Source: Anaerococcus degeneri (lineage in GTDB: Bacteria; Bacillota; Clostridia; Tissierellales; Peptoniphilaceae). Taken from it: a stretch of DNA of 64,000 nucleotides. Position 1 is the stretch's first letter. The number at the start of each line of letters is the position of its first letter. The notes below the pieces were generated by a model that was not told where the DNA came from, did not search any database, and was given only the letters and a program-made list of their open reading frames with translations. Positions 1 through 6,656 of this stretch are shown one piece after another. Both the position numbers and the translations under genes were made by a program. The stretch is taken from NCBI RefSeq assembly GCF_017874475.1, contig NZ_JAGGLO010000006.1:1-64000 (forward strand), given 5' to 3'.

Positions 1-40
1 TAGGGTAAATGATTAAATATGTCTTCTTTTTTTACTAAAA

Positions 41-84
41 AATCGTGCTGACAGAAGTTTCATTTACTTCTACCAACACGATTT
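41..84 (-). terminator. Terminator of the iron-transport/AKR operon
   Basis: Imperfect long hairpin with arms at 41-59 and 66-84. The outer AAATCGTG/CACGATTT pairing is followed on the minus strand by a run of six T. It lies just downstream of the minus-strand operon ending with the AKR gene and overlaps the stop codon of the small ORF at 70-147. Confidence 0.7.
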
Positions 85-147
85 ATTATAGAACCTTAAA
101 ATTAAGGCTAAAGCTAAAATGAATAATAAACTAATCCTTTTATTCAT
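70..147 (-). CDS. Putative 25-residue hydrophobic peptide
   Basis: Short minus-strand reading frame that starts with ATG at 145-147 and ends with TAG at 70-72. An ideal AGGAGG box lies at 152-157, four bases upstream of the ATG. The product begins MNKR, then has an uninterrupted run of Leu/Ile/Ala/Phe able to form one short membrane helix, then a polar end containing Asn-Lys-Ser-Cys-Trp. It follows the aldo/keto reductase gene by 17 bases and its stop sits inside the terminator hairpin, so it would be the last gene of the Fur-type operon. I do not recognise a family. The good RBS and membrane character support translation, but it could be chance. Confidence 0.4.
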   Translation of the reverse strand: MNKRISLLFILALALILRFYNKSCW

Positions 148-164
148 TCTTCCTCCTTTGAAAA

Positions 165-1112
165 TTATACACTTAGTGGATAAACTCCAAACAAATCTGC
201 AACTTCTTCTCTTAATATATGAGGTCTTTGTCTAAGAGCTTTACCAACTTCTATCTTTCTTTCTAAATCAACTTGATTAATTCTTTCTTTTAATTTTCCT
301 TCTTGTTCACTCCTTTCTTTAGCTGAGTAAGGTTCTTGATATAGGGTTTTAATAGCTTCATTAATTTCATTTTTTGAATTAAAGGTTCCCAGTACAGAAT
401 CTATAAAAGGAAATGACAGAATATACGCATATGCCGCCTGAACCAAAGTTTGGTCTTCTTTTATACGAATAGCGTTAAATATATCTTCATAAAGCAACAA
501 GTCTCCTGTTGCCAGTGGATTCATAGCTATTGTCCCTATATCTTTTTCATGAGTCTTCATTATTCCTTTTAATCTGTATTTGGAATTAATTATATTAAAG
601 CCCTGTAAACTATAATCAAATTTATACTCCCCAATCATCTCAATTAGTTCTTTATTTTGTAAGTGTGAAGAAAAAGTAATATGCTTAATAAGTCCTTCTT
701 CTCTTGCTTTTTCCATCTCTCTTATAGCTCCATAGTTTTTAGCTCCTCTCCATTCTTCAAAAGATTTTATACCCCAAAGACAAGTAAAGGAGTCAATACA
801 ACTTATTCCTAAATTCTTCAAAGTATTTTCAAGATTTTTTCGAAATGTTTTAGAATCTCCGGCATGTGTCTTTGACATAATATAAAATGGTTTTTTTTGC
901 TTCTTCATTTCTTTTATGGCTGCACCTAATATAAGTTCTGAACAATTATTTCCATAAGTATCGCTGGTTTCAAAAAAATTTATTCCTTGTTCATATGCAT
1001 ACAAGAAATTTTCTGCATGTTTATCTATATCTTCTGGATTCTTTAAGTGATGACTTCCCATAGATATCCTTGAAATTTGTATGTCTGTAGATCCTAATTT
1101 TCTATATTCCAA
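165..1112 (-). CDS. Aldo/keto reductase family protein, catalytic tetrad altered
   Basis: A 315-residue TIM-barrel protein of the aldo/keto reductase superfamily (NADPH-linked carbonyl reduction in active members). The N-terminal RKLGSTDIQIS and the YG-SE motif (Y53, G54, S58, E59) are typical. The catalytic tetrad is not canonical: the usual Asp is Glu48, Tyr53 and Lys81 are kept, and the position of the usual His is Trp113 in CLWGI. The C-terminal ferredoxin-like cysteine cluster of some relatives is absent. The start is TTG at 1112, preceded by AGGAGG; no in-frame ATG fits better. The gene begins 14 bases after the stop of the iron-type ABC ATPase, so it is almost certainly cotranscribed with the transporter. 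Activity is doubtful; a role in handling an iron chelate or cofactor is only an inference from context. Confidence 0.8.
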   Translation of the reverse strand: MEYRKLGSTDIQISRISMGSHHLKNPEDIDKHAENFLYAYEQGINFFETSDTYGNNCSELILGAAIKEMKKQKKPFYIMSKTHAGDSKTFRKNLENTLKNLGISCIDSFTCLWGIKSFEEWRGAKNYGAIREMEKAREEGLIKHITFSSHLQNKELIEMIGEYKFDYSLQGFNIINSKYRLKGIMKTHEKDIGTIAMNPLATGDLLLYEDIFNAIRIKEDQTLVQAAYAYILSFPFIDSVLGTFNSKNEINEAIKTLYQEPYSAKERSEQEGKLKERINQVDLERKIEVGKALRQRPHILREEVADLFGVYPLSV

Positions 1113-1126
1113 TCATTAACCTCCTT

Positions 1127-1921
1127 TTAACAGTTCTCTATGGTTTTATATGGTGCTATTGTTTTGTATTCAACTTCTTCTGCTTGAAAGTTTAAAATTT
1201 TAGCTTTAATCTGAAAATACTTTTGTAAGTTATCTTCAGTAATGGCTTTCGAACTTCTATCAAAAGTTGTTTTGTAGTCATTACCGATAAACAAAGTTTT
1301 GTCAGATATCTGCAATGCATGACTAGGAAAATGAGTGTTTATTATGCAAGCAGATTTTTTATTTACATTTATATGTTTAATTGCCTCTATGATTCTAATT
1401 TGATTCTTCATATCCAGGTTTGACTCCGGTTCATCTAAAATAAGAAGTTTTGGATTAGAAACAAGAGCTCTTGCAATCATAACCATTTGAAGCTCTCCTC
1501 CGGATAGTTCATCACAGTACCTATTTGATAGCTTTTCAACTCCTAATTCTTTTAAAGTTTCATAAGCTTTATCATAATCTTGCTTCGTAGGCATATGGAA
1601 AAAACTGTTTTCCTTGTCTAAACCCATCACAACCATTTCTAAAACCCCATAACTAAACACACTTTTCTTAACTTGAGGAACGTAACTTAAGTTTTCCCAT
1701 AATTCTTTTTCTGCATATTCATTTATATCTTTGCCGAACAATAAGGCTTTTCCCGTGTCCCATTTTAAAAACCCCATAAGACACCTTAATAAAGTAGTTT
1801 TACCCACCCCATTGGGTCCAAGAATGGACATTACTTCTTCTTCTTTTAAATCAAATGAAATATCTTTTAAAATTTTTCTCTTACCATATGAAAAAGTACC
1901 TTTTTTAACTTGGAGTATCAT
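1127..1921 (-). CDS. ABC transporter ATP-binding protein, iron/siderophore (FecE) type
   Basis: A 264-residue cytoplasmic ATPase of the FecE/FepC/BtuD group that powers metal-chelate or vitamin B12 import. Visible motifs are Walker A GPNGVGKTT (35-43), Q-loop Q83, signature LSGGE (139-143), Walker B with LDEPESNLD (162-170) and an H-loop His near 197. Its ATG overlaps the stop of the permease gene by four bases (ATGA), and the AKR gene follows. Regulation is shared with the permease promoter, which carries a Fur-like box, so iron is the likely cargo. Haem or cobalamin cannot be excluded. Confidence 0.9.
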   Translation of the reverse strand: MILQVKKGTFSYGKRKILKDISFDLKEEEVMSILGPNGVGKTTLLRCLMGFLKWDTGKALLFGKDINEYAEKELWENLSYVPQVKKSVFSYGVLEMVVMGLDKENSFFHMPTKQDYDKAYETLKELGVEKLSNRYCDELSGGELQMVMIARALVSNPKLLILDEPESNLDMKNQIRIIEAIKHINVNKKSACIINTHFPSHALQISDKTLFIGNDYKTTFDRSSKAITEDNLQKYFQIKAKILNFQAEEVEYKTIAPYKTIENC

Positions 1922-2940
1922 CTTCTTTCTCCTGAATTTTTTCTAAGCATAGTTATGAATAATGGCGCACCTATAATAGCTGTTAATATCGAAATAGGAA
2001 TTTCATTGCTTGTAGCTGCTCTTGCAAGGGTATCTATCAGTAATAAATAAATTGATCCCATAACACAACAAGTTGGAATAAGGTACCTATTATCATTTCC
2101 GATAACCATTCTCGCCAAATGGGGAATTATTAAACCTATCCATCCTATAATTCCACATACAGAAACTGTAGTTGCAGTTATCAATGTTGATAATAAGATA
2201 ACTCCAATACGTAATTTTTTTACATTAATTCCTAAAGACCTAGCCTCATCAGAATCTAAAGATAAAAGATTCAATTTCCACCTTAATAGAAAGAAGCCGA
2301 TAATACAAGGTATTATTATTATTGAACAAATAACAAGGTCTCTATAGGATACACTTGCTAAACTTCCCATCAACCACATAGTGATAGTTGGAAGCTTATC
2401 TTCCGGATCTGCTATATATTTAATAAATGATATTAAAGCATCAAATAGTGACTTTACAATTACTCCGGATAAAACTAACACATACAAATCTGTACATCTT
2501 TTTACTCTGGATAGGTTTAAAACTATATAAACTGCTAAAAGCCCCAAAAACAAAGAAACATACTGAGTCACTATCATGTCTTGGGATAATAATATAGATA
2601 TAGCTGCCCCAAAACCTGCTCCTGAAGACACCCCTAGTAAGTCCGGGCTAACTAAAGGGTTTGAAAAAACATTTTGATATGCTACTCCTGCCAGTGATAG
2701 CCCTGCACCAACTAAAACTCCCATAAGTATTCTAGGTAGTCTTATGTCAATTACTACACTAGCTTCATGTACATCTAAGCCGCTAATATCTCCGGTTATT
2801 GTTTTGTATATAATCATAAATGCTTTATAGGGGCTAACCGGATATCTTCCTAAACAAATAAAAGTTAGTATTAAAAGCAATAGCGATACAGAGAGAACCA
2901 ATATGCATAATTTTTTATTCTTAAATAAACCTTTCCCCAT
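1918..2940 (-). CDS. ABC transporter permease, FecCD/BtuC family
   Basis: A 340-residue polytopic membrane protein of the FecCD family. An N-terminal hydrophobic helix follows MGKGLFKNKK. Then come about nine or ten membrane segments, with the family's PRILMGVLVGAGLSLAG stretch near residues 68-84 and the coupling-helix region DEARSLGI-VKKLR before the final helices. The length is normal. It is the first gene after the consensus promoter at 3055-3083, with a 5' leader of about 100 bases. No gene for a periplasmic-type lipoprotein receptor lies next to it, which is unusual because such operons normally begin with one. The upstream side is transposase debris. Confidence 0.92.
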   Translation of the reverse strand: MGKGLFKNKKLCILVLSVSLLLLILTFICLGRYPVSPYKAFMIIYKTITGDISGLDVHEASVVIDIRLPRILMGVLVGAGLSLAGVAYQNVFSNPLVSPDLLGVSSGAGFGAAISILLSQDMIVTQYVSLFLGLLAVYIVLNLSRVKRCTDLYVLVLSGVIVKSLFDALISFIKYIADPEDKLPTITMWLMGSLASVSYRDLVICSIIIIPCIIGFFLLRWKLNLLSLDSDEARSLGINVKKLRIGVILLSTLITATTVSVCGIIGWIGLIIPHLARMVIGNDNRYLIPTCCVMGSIYLLLIDTLARAATSNEIPISILTAIIGAPLFITMLRKNSGERR

Positions 2941-3039
2941 TTATCCAACCCTTATAATTAATAGTAAATATCTTTTGATATCATAAAACCTTTTAACACC
3001 AAAATAAAGTTAAGAACTGATCTACTTTAAATTTGTATG

Positions 3040-3054
3040 TGATAATCGATATCA
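3040..3054 (-). promoter_or_regulatory. Fur-like operator
   Basis: TGATAATCGATATCA is a 7-1-7 near-palindrome that matches the classical Fur consensus TGATAAT-N-ATTATCA at 12 of 14 arm positions. It directly abuts the -10 of the ABC operon promoter, so a bound repressor would cover the transcription start. Fur or a related metalloregulator is the expected ligand; the identity is inferred. Confidence 0.75.
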
Positions 3055-3083
3055 ATTATATTTCCTATGCCCTGTATTGTCAA
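3055..3083 (-). promoter_or_regulatory. Consensus sigma-A promoter of the ABC operon
   Basis: On the minus strand, TTGACA (3078-3083), a 17-base spacer and TATAAT (3055-3060). This is a perfect match to the housekeeping consensus. It drives the permease-ATPase-AKR operon and is flanked downstream by the Fur-like box. A promoter this strong is expected to need tight repression. Confidence 0.88.
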
Positions 3084-3153
3084 GCCAAATTTCACTCAGC
3101 TCAGGACGTACGCATGAAATGTTATATTCCCCTTTTGACAAAAATAGTCTTTT

Positions 3154-3677
3154 TTAAAAATCCAGTACTTGCTCTAAAAATTCTGAAGGATTCATACTAA
3201 TAACAAATCTTTTCTTTTTCATTGATAATTTAGGACGGAATATCTCCACCATTTTTAATATGCTTAGACACCACTTCCTAATAATATTCAGGTTCTCAGC
3301 TGCCCTCTTATCCAGTGTTCTGTTTGCATCTTCTTTAAATGTTACATCTAGATACCAATGCATACTTTCTACGCTCCAATGGCCTCTCACTGCCCTTGAA
3401 AATAAATCTATATCTTCTTTCAAACTGCTTATATAGTATCTATATTCTTTCTTCTTCTCTCCTTCCTTTAGTATAGTTTTTTCCTCCATTCCAACGCTTT
3501 TTAATCCTTTCCATTCGTTTTTACAAGCTATCCATTTTATTTCTTCAGTATGATAATACTCTCGTATCTCTATTTGACCATGTGACTTTTCACTTGTTTT
3601 CTTATACAAACCCTTTTGTTTCAGCTTTTTCTTCTCCTCCTCATCATTTAGAAACAGACTTACCTCTTCATGTAATA
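3154..3677 (-). pseudogene. ISAs1-family transposase, 5'-truncated
   Basis: The last roughly 170 residues of an ISAs1/H-repeat transposase (DDE type). Recognisable blocks are HGQIEIREYY, NEWKGLKSVG, YYISSL, AVRGHWSVESMHWYLDVTF, KEDANRTLDKRAAENLNI and IRKWCLSILK. The open frame continues upstream of the first likely start (TTG at 3609) through EEVSLFLNDEEEKK to about 3677, then meets a stop. Intact members are about 370 residues, so the N-terminal half is missing and the copy cannot transpose. The 5' edge is fused to the tail of a PcfB-like gene. Clear terminal inverted repeats were not found. Confidence 0.85.
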
Positions 3678-3968
3678 CTTTTTATTGGATAGGTCTTTGT
3701 ATTTCTTTATTTGTTTTAGGATACTTTCTTTTTCTTTTTTATTTTCCTTGGCTATGACTTGTTTAAAAGCATATTCCATTACTTTTATGTCTTTGGCTTG
3801 GAAGAATATTTCATAGTTTTGGTTTTCTTTGTTTTTCATTACTGAAAACTTTACTCCAAGTTTGTTTAGTTCTTTTTTTAAGTCTTTGAGGTCGCTTTGA
3901 TCTATGCTTATATTTTCTAGTTGTCCTTTTTTGTAGAGGTCTTTTATTTTTATTGCAAATTTTAAAAG
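3660..3968 (-). pseudogene. PcfB/DUF3801 conjugation protein, C-terminal remnant
   Basis: A minus-strand frame of 102 codons without a usable start. It reads through KDLKKELNKLGVKFSVMK, NYEIFFQAKDIKVMEYAFK, then a Lys-rich end, and stops at 3660-3662. The pattern of a short beta hairpin, FF-AKD and a helix ending in a basic tail is that of the DUF3801/PcfB family of conjugative elements of Firmicutes, as I know it. The frame is closed upstream by a TGA inside an inverted repeat, so the N-terminus is lost. The downstream end overlaps the start of the ISAs1 fragment. It is part of the decayed element between the ABC operon and lysS. Confidence 0.6.
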
Positions 3969-4010
3969 TCAAGGGCGAGCGTTAGCGAGTTTATTTACCC
4001 TTGACTTTTA
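3963..4010. repeat. 13-bp perfect inverted repeat
   Basis: TAAAAGTCAAGGG at 3963-3975 and CCCTTGACTTTTA at 3998-4010, separated by a GC-richer 22-base loop that itself contains GCGAGCGTTAGCGAG. It separates the PcfB remnant from the oriT-like stretch. It may be an intergenic terminator of the mobile element or a recombination end. Confidence 0.7.
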
Positions 4011-4063
4011 GAAAGCGAATGGTTGTTGGTCGCTGCAAGGGTTTGGCTCTAAAGGCACGCAAG

Positions 4064-4112
4064 CACCCTTTAGGGTGTATAATTGCGCCCTTAGAAAATC
4101 TAAGGGAGATTT
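4064..4112 (+). other. Putative oriT of IncQ/MobQ type
   Basis: A 6-bp-arm palindrome CACCCT-TT-AGGGTG (4064-4077) is followed at once by TATAATTGCGCCCTTAG (4078-4094). This resembles the MobQ nic region (palindrome, then TAAGTGCGCCCT). A second perfect repeat CCCTTAG-aaaat-CTAAGGG spans 4088-4106. The DUF3847 gene, normally found beside relaxase genes, lies just beyond. The relaxase gene itself is absent. The assignment rests on the recalled nic consensus. Confidence 0.55.
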
Positions 4113-4139
4113 GATTATTTACAACACCCTTTATTTTTA

Positions 4140-4430
4140 TTAATTTTCTCTCATTAGTTTTAGTGTTTCTTTAAATTCTTTTGTCTTTATTGCTTCTTCT
4201 AGTAGGATTTTTATTTCTTCATCTGTTAGTTCTTCTGCATTTTCTATAAGGCTTTCTAAGATTGGTCTTCTTGTTATGAGCCTATGTGTTCTTTCTTTTC
4301 TTTTTTTTTCTATGTCTTGTTTTAATATCTTTTTTTCTTGATTTTTTAGTTGCCTTAATCTTTCTTCTGTATCGTCAATTTTATTTTTTATTTCTTTTGA
4401 TTCTTTTCTGATTTGTTCTAATTTTTTCAT
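4140..4430 (-). CDS. DUF3847 family protein of conjugative elements
   Basis: A 96-residue, highly charged, largely helical protein. A long N-terminal coiled-coil-like stretch of Lys/Glu/Gln (residues 1-48) is followed by the family hallmark RTHRLITRRPILESLIENAE and then LTDEEIKILLEEA. In intact mobile elements of Firmicutes this family sits next to the MobA/MobL relaxase and the transfer origin. Here the oriT-like sequence is on its downstream side and no relaxase follows. Function is unknown; I infer an accessory role at the relaxosome. It looks full length and has an RBS-like AAGGAG a few bases upstream of the ATG, so it may still be expressed. Confidence 0.75.
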   Translation of the reverse strand: MKKLEQIRKESKEIKNKIDDTEERLRQLKNQEKKILKQDIEKKRKERTHRLITRRPILESLIENAEELTDEEIKILLEEAIKTKEFKETLKLMREN

Positions 4431-4451
4431 GCAAAACTCCTTTCTTGTAAT

Positions 4452-4484
4452 AAAAAAAGACGATAGAGTTTTTAATTTCTATCG
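4452..4484 (-). terminator. Terminator after the SAP-domain gene
   Basis: Stem CGATAGA (4461-4467) with TCTATCG (4478-4484), followed on the minus strand by a run of seven T. It closes the transcription unit ending with the gene at 4535-5152. Confidence 0.75.
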
Positions 4485-4534
4485 CCTAACATCTATCTGA
4501 ATTAATTTTTTTCATTCAAAAAAATAGTTTCTGT

Positions 4535-5152
4535 TTACTTGTGATAGTCTTCTATTTTATCCTCATATTTTTTTATAAGTTTTCGTGAATAAACTTTTTT
4601 GTTTTTTGAATCTCTGACTTCTTTCCAAAGAATTGCAGCTACTTGTATTTTATTAGAGTAGTTACAGCTATTTTCGTCTGCACAAAAATCCTTTAAAAAT
4701 TGATTCCATTGACAAACAGAATTATCATACTTAGCATAATCTGATTTTCCATAATAAACTTTGAGCATATCTTGAATTGTAAAACTCAAATCATTTTGTC
4801 TTTTTACTTTTCTCCAAGCCGTTACCATATCTGCAGTAAATTTAAAAGGCAAAACACCTGTTACAACAGAAAAATATTCTCTGAATTTTGAATTAAAGGA
4901 AAATCCACACTCAAGTAAAGGCATATCTAAAGTAATATAATCAACTTGTTTCTTTATGTTTTTTATTGATGACTTTTTAATCACATCCCCCTTAAAGTAC
5001 TGCTCAATAATATAAGTGAGTTCTTGTTTTGTACCTCTATATTCTAATCCTAATAACTTGCATATCTGTGAAAGTTCTTCACGATACCAATAGTATTTAT
5101 TAAACTCATCAAACGATGTGATTTTATCAAACTTAAGTCTACTTTCTATCAT
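4535..5152 (-). CDS. SAP-domain / DUF6434-like protein
   Basis: A 205-residue protein of unknown function. Residues about 20-50 have the look of a SAP helix-loop-helix (YYWYREELSQICKLLGLE, then GTK-EL), a fold usually binding DNA or RNA. A central segment CGFSFNSKFREYFSVVTG is followed by a C-terminal part with WNQFLKDFC that I associate with the DUF6434 family often joined to SAP. There is no signal peptide or membrane helix. It is the last gene before a terminator and is preceded by SRPBCC and ClbS/DfsB genes in the same direction. This looks like cargo of the decayed element rather than transfer machinery. Confidence 0.65.
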   Translation of the reverse strand: MIESRLKFDKITSFDEFNKYYWYREELSQICKLLGLEYRGTKQELTYIIEQYFKGDVIKKSSIKNIKKQVDYITLDMPLLECGFSFNSKFREYFSVVTGVLPFKFTADMVTAWRKVKRQNDLSFTIQDMLKVYYGKSDYAKYDNSVCQWNQFLKDFCADENSCNYSNKIQVAAILWKEVRDSKNKKVYSRKLIKKYEDKIEDYHK

Positions 5153-5219
5153 TGTTTTATCCTTTCGAAAAGATCTAAATATATGAATAGGCTACTCCAA
5201 TTTATCTATTTCATTATTT

Positions 5220-5642
5220 TCATAACACTTGAACATGACTTGCTTCTTCACAATTAAGTACTTCCTTCAAATCTTTAAAATACAGTTTTTGTTGGTTTCT
5301 TAAATATAGTCCTACAAAAGGTTTAAATATAAATTTTTTAGAAATAATATTTTCTATAAAATCTAATGTTGTTTTATCTCCATTCGAATAAAATTTTCCT
5401 ATCCAAGTTCCTTTTATATTTGCGTTTTCAATTTCAAAAGACCAGCATTGATGTTTCGTACATTCTATAACTTTAAAATTTGTTTCTATCCCATCTTTTG
5501 TAATCTCTACAAAATTCTTATCATCAATAATTTTGATATCTTTGATATCACTTCTCCAACCAAAATCACGAAGGTCAGTAACTTTATCCCATACTTTTTC
5601 TATTGGGCAATTTAATGTAACTTTGATATTTGCAACTGCCAT
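5220..5642 (-). CDS. SRPBCC (START/Bet v1-like) family protein
   Basis: A 140-residue single-domain protein. The opening ANIKVTLNCPIEKVWDKVTD and the pattern of alternating strands (VEITKDGIETNFKVIEC, WSFEIENANIKGTWIGKFY, GDKTTLDFIENI) ending in an amphipathic helix match the polyketide-cyclase/SRPBCC fold. That fold encloses a hydrophobic ligand cavity. The ligand and role cannot be read from sequence. It sits between ClbS/DfsB-like and SAP-domain genes, all minus strand and closely spaced, so they may form one cargo operon. Confidence 0.75.
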   Translation of the reverse strand: MAVANIKVTLNCPIEKVWDKVTDLRDFGWRSDIKDIKIIDDKNFVEITKDGIETNFKVIECTKHQCWSFEIENANIKGTWIGKFYSNGDKTTLDFIENIISKKFIFKPFVGLYLRNQQKLYFKDLKEVLNCEEASHVQVL

Positions 5643-5679
5643 AAAATCCTCCTAAGTAAACTTATTTATACTTTTCTAT

Positions 5680-6198
5680 CTATAGAACTAATTTCTTCCA
5701 TTTCCTAATCTTAGTCCTAAATGTTCCAAATGGCGCTACTGTATTTACATGAATAAATTTATATACTTCCCAAGTAGCAGTTTTGGTTGCTTCATCTGCC
5801 CATTTTCTCATATGTGGTTTAAATAATTCTTCATCTGTTAATTCATCTATCAAAAGATAAATATCTTCTATATTTTTTGTGAGTTGTTCTTTTAGTTCCT
5901 TTAACGATTTATTAGCATAGGTATCAGTGAACCACTTATATAATTCTCCAAGTTGATTCCACTTAAATTTATCAGATGGTGTTTTAACATCTATACCTTT
6001 TTTCTCATCTTCTTCCCATTTTAAGAGTAAAGTTGTCCAACCTACTTGATAGGCAATATTTTCTGCTGGTGTCCTATCAACTTCTTCTAGTCTTTTATCT
6101 TTTAGTTCTTCTGGTATATTGTCAAACTCTGAAATATATTTTTCAAAAGTTTTCTTTATCTCATTCTTTAATTCTTCCTTACTTTCATAAGACCTCAT
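5680..6198 (-). CDS. ClbS/DfsB family four-helix-bundle protein
   Basis: A 172-residue all-helical protein of the ClbS/DfsB (DUF1706) family. Hallmarks are the YESKEELKNEIKKTFEKY start, RTPAENIAYQVGWTTLLLKWE (residues about 46-67), KFKWNQLGELYKWF, and a final block around THTA-like VNTVAPFGTFRTKIRKWKK. The founding member ClbS is a cyclopropane hydrolase that protects cells from colibactin; most relatives have no known substrate. There is no biosynthetic cluster nearby. It lies between the VirD4 stub and the SRPBCC gene, so transfer as element cargo is plausible. Specific function is unproven. Confidence 0.8.
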   Translation of the reverse strand: MRSYESKEELKNEIKKTFEKYISEFDNIPEELKDKRLEEVDRTPAENIAYQVGWTTLLLKWEEDEKKGIDVKTPSDKFKWNQLGELYKWFTDTYANKSLKELKEQLTKNIEDIYLLIDELTDEELFKPHMRKWADEATKTATWEVYKFIHVNTVAPFGTFRTKIRKWKKLVL

Positions 6199-6261
6199 AT
6201 GCCTACCTCCATGGTTTATATATAGATATTATACCAAAAATATCTTTATCCTAAGCTTAAT

Positions 6262-6600
6262 TCATAATCTTGTAATTAAACTGTTTCTGTTTATTTTTAT
6301 TTTATCTCTGTTTTTCAAAAACTCTTCCACATCAAATAAATTCTTCTTATCATAGTCTTCCAATAACTTATAATTCTTATGTTTTGTAATATCGAATTTA
6401 TCAGACAAGAAAGGTCTTACTCCTCTTAGCTGGTATATACACTTACCACCATCCATTACAGTTATTTCATCTTGGCTCATAAGTTCCTTGCTAGTTTTTT
6501 GATAATTTAGACCAAAAGATTTTTGATTTGATCTTGTTTCTGATGTGTTATATAGGTCTAAAGTAGAAATTACGTTTAATACCGTAGTATCTTGCTTAAT
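6262..6600 (-). pseudogene. VirD4/TraG-type coupling protein, C-terminal stub
   Basis: The ATG-started part (to 6480, 72 residues) carries the conserved tail LMSQDEITVMDGGKCIYQL-RGVRPFLSDK and then DITKHKNYKLL, typical of type IV secretion coupling ATPases of Firmicutes conjugative elements. The same frame is open further upstream to about 6600 and reads YQKTSKEL directly before MSQDE, so the ATG at 6480 is only an internal Met. The whole ATPase domain (about 500 residues) is missing. The break point touches the lysS terminator, marking one edge of the decayed element. Confidence 0.85.
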
Positions 6601-6601
6601 A

Positions 6602-6639
6602 TAAAAATTAAACTGGGATTTATAACAAACCCCAGTTTA
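6602..6639 (-). terminator. Terminator of the coaX-dus-greA-lysS operon
   Basis: A perfect 9-bp stem TAAACTGGG/CCCAGTTTA (6609-6617 and 6631-6639), then ATTTTTAT on the minus strand, 18 bases after the lysS stop. Confidence 0.9.
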
Positions 6640-6656
6640 ATAATTAGCGTGTTCTT

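Noticed and set aside
3963-4112. CRISPR-like repeats
   Set aside because: The repeats are inverted, single and unevenly spaced. No cas genes are in the window.
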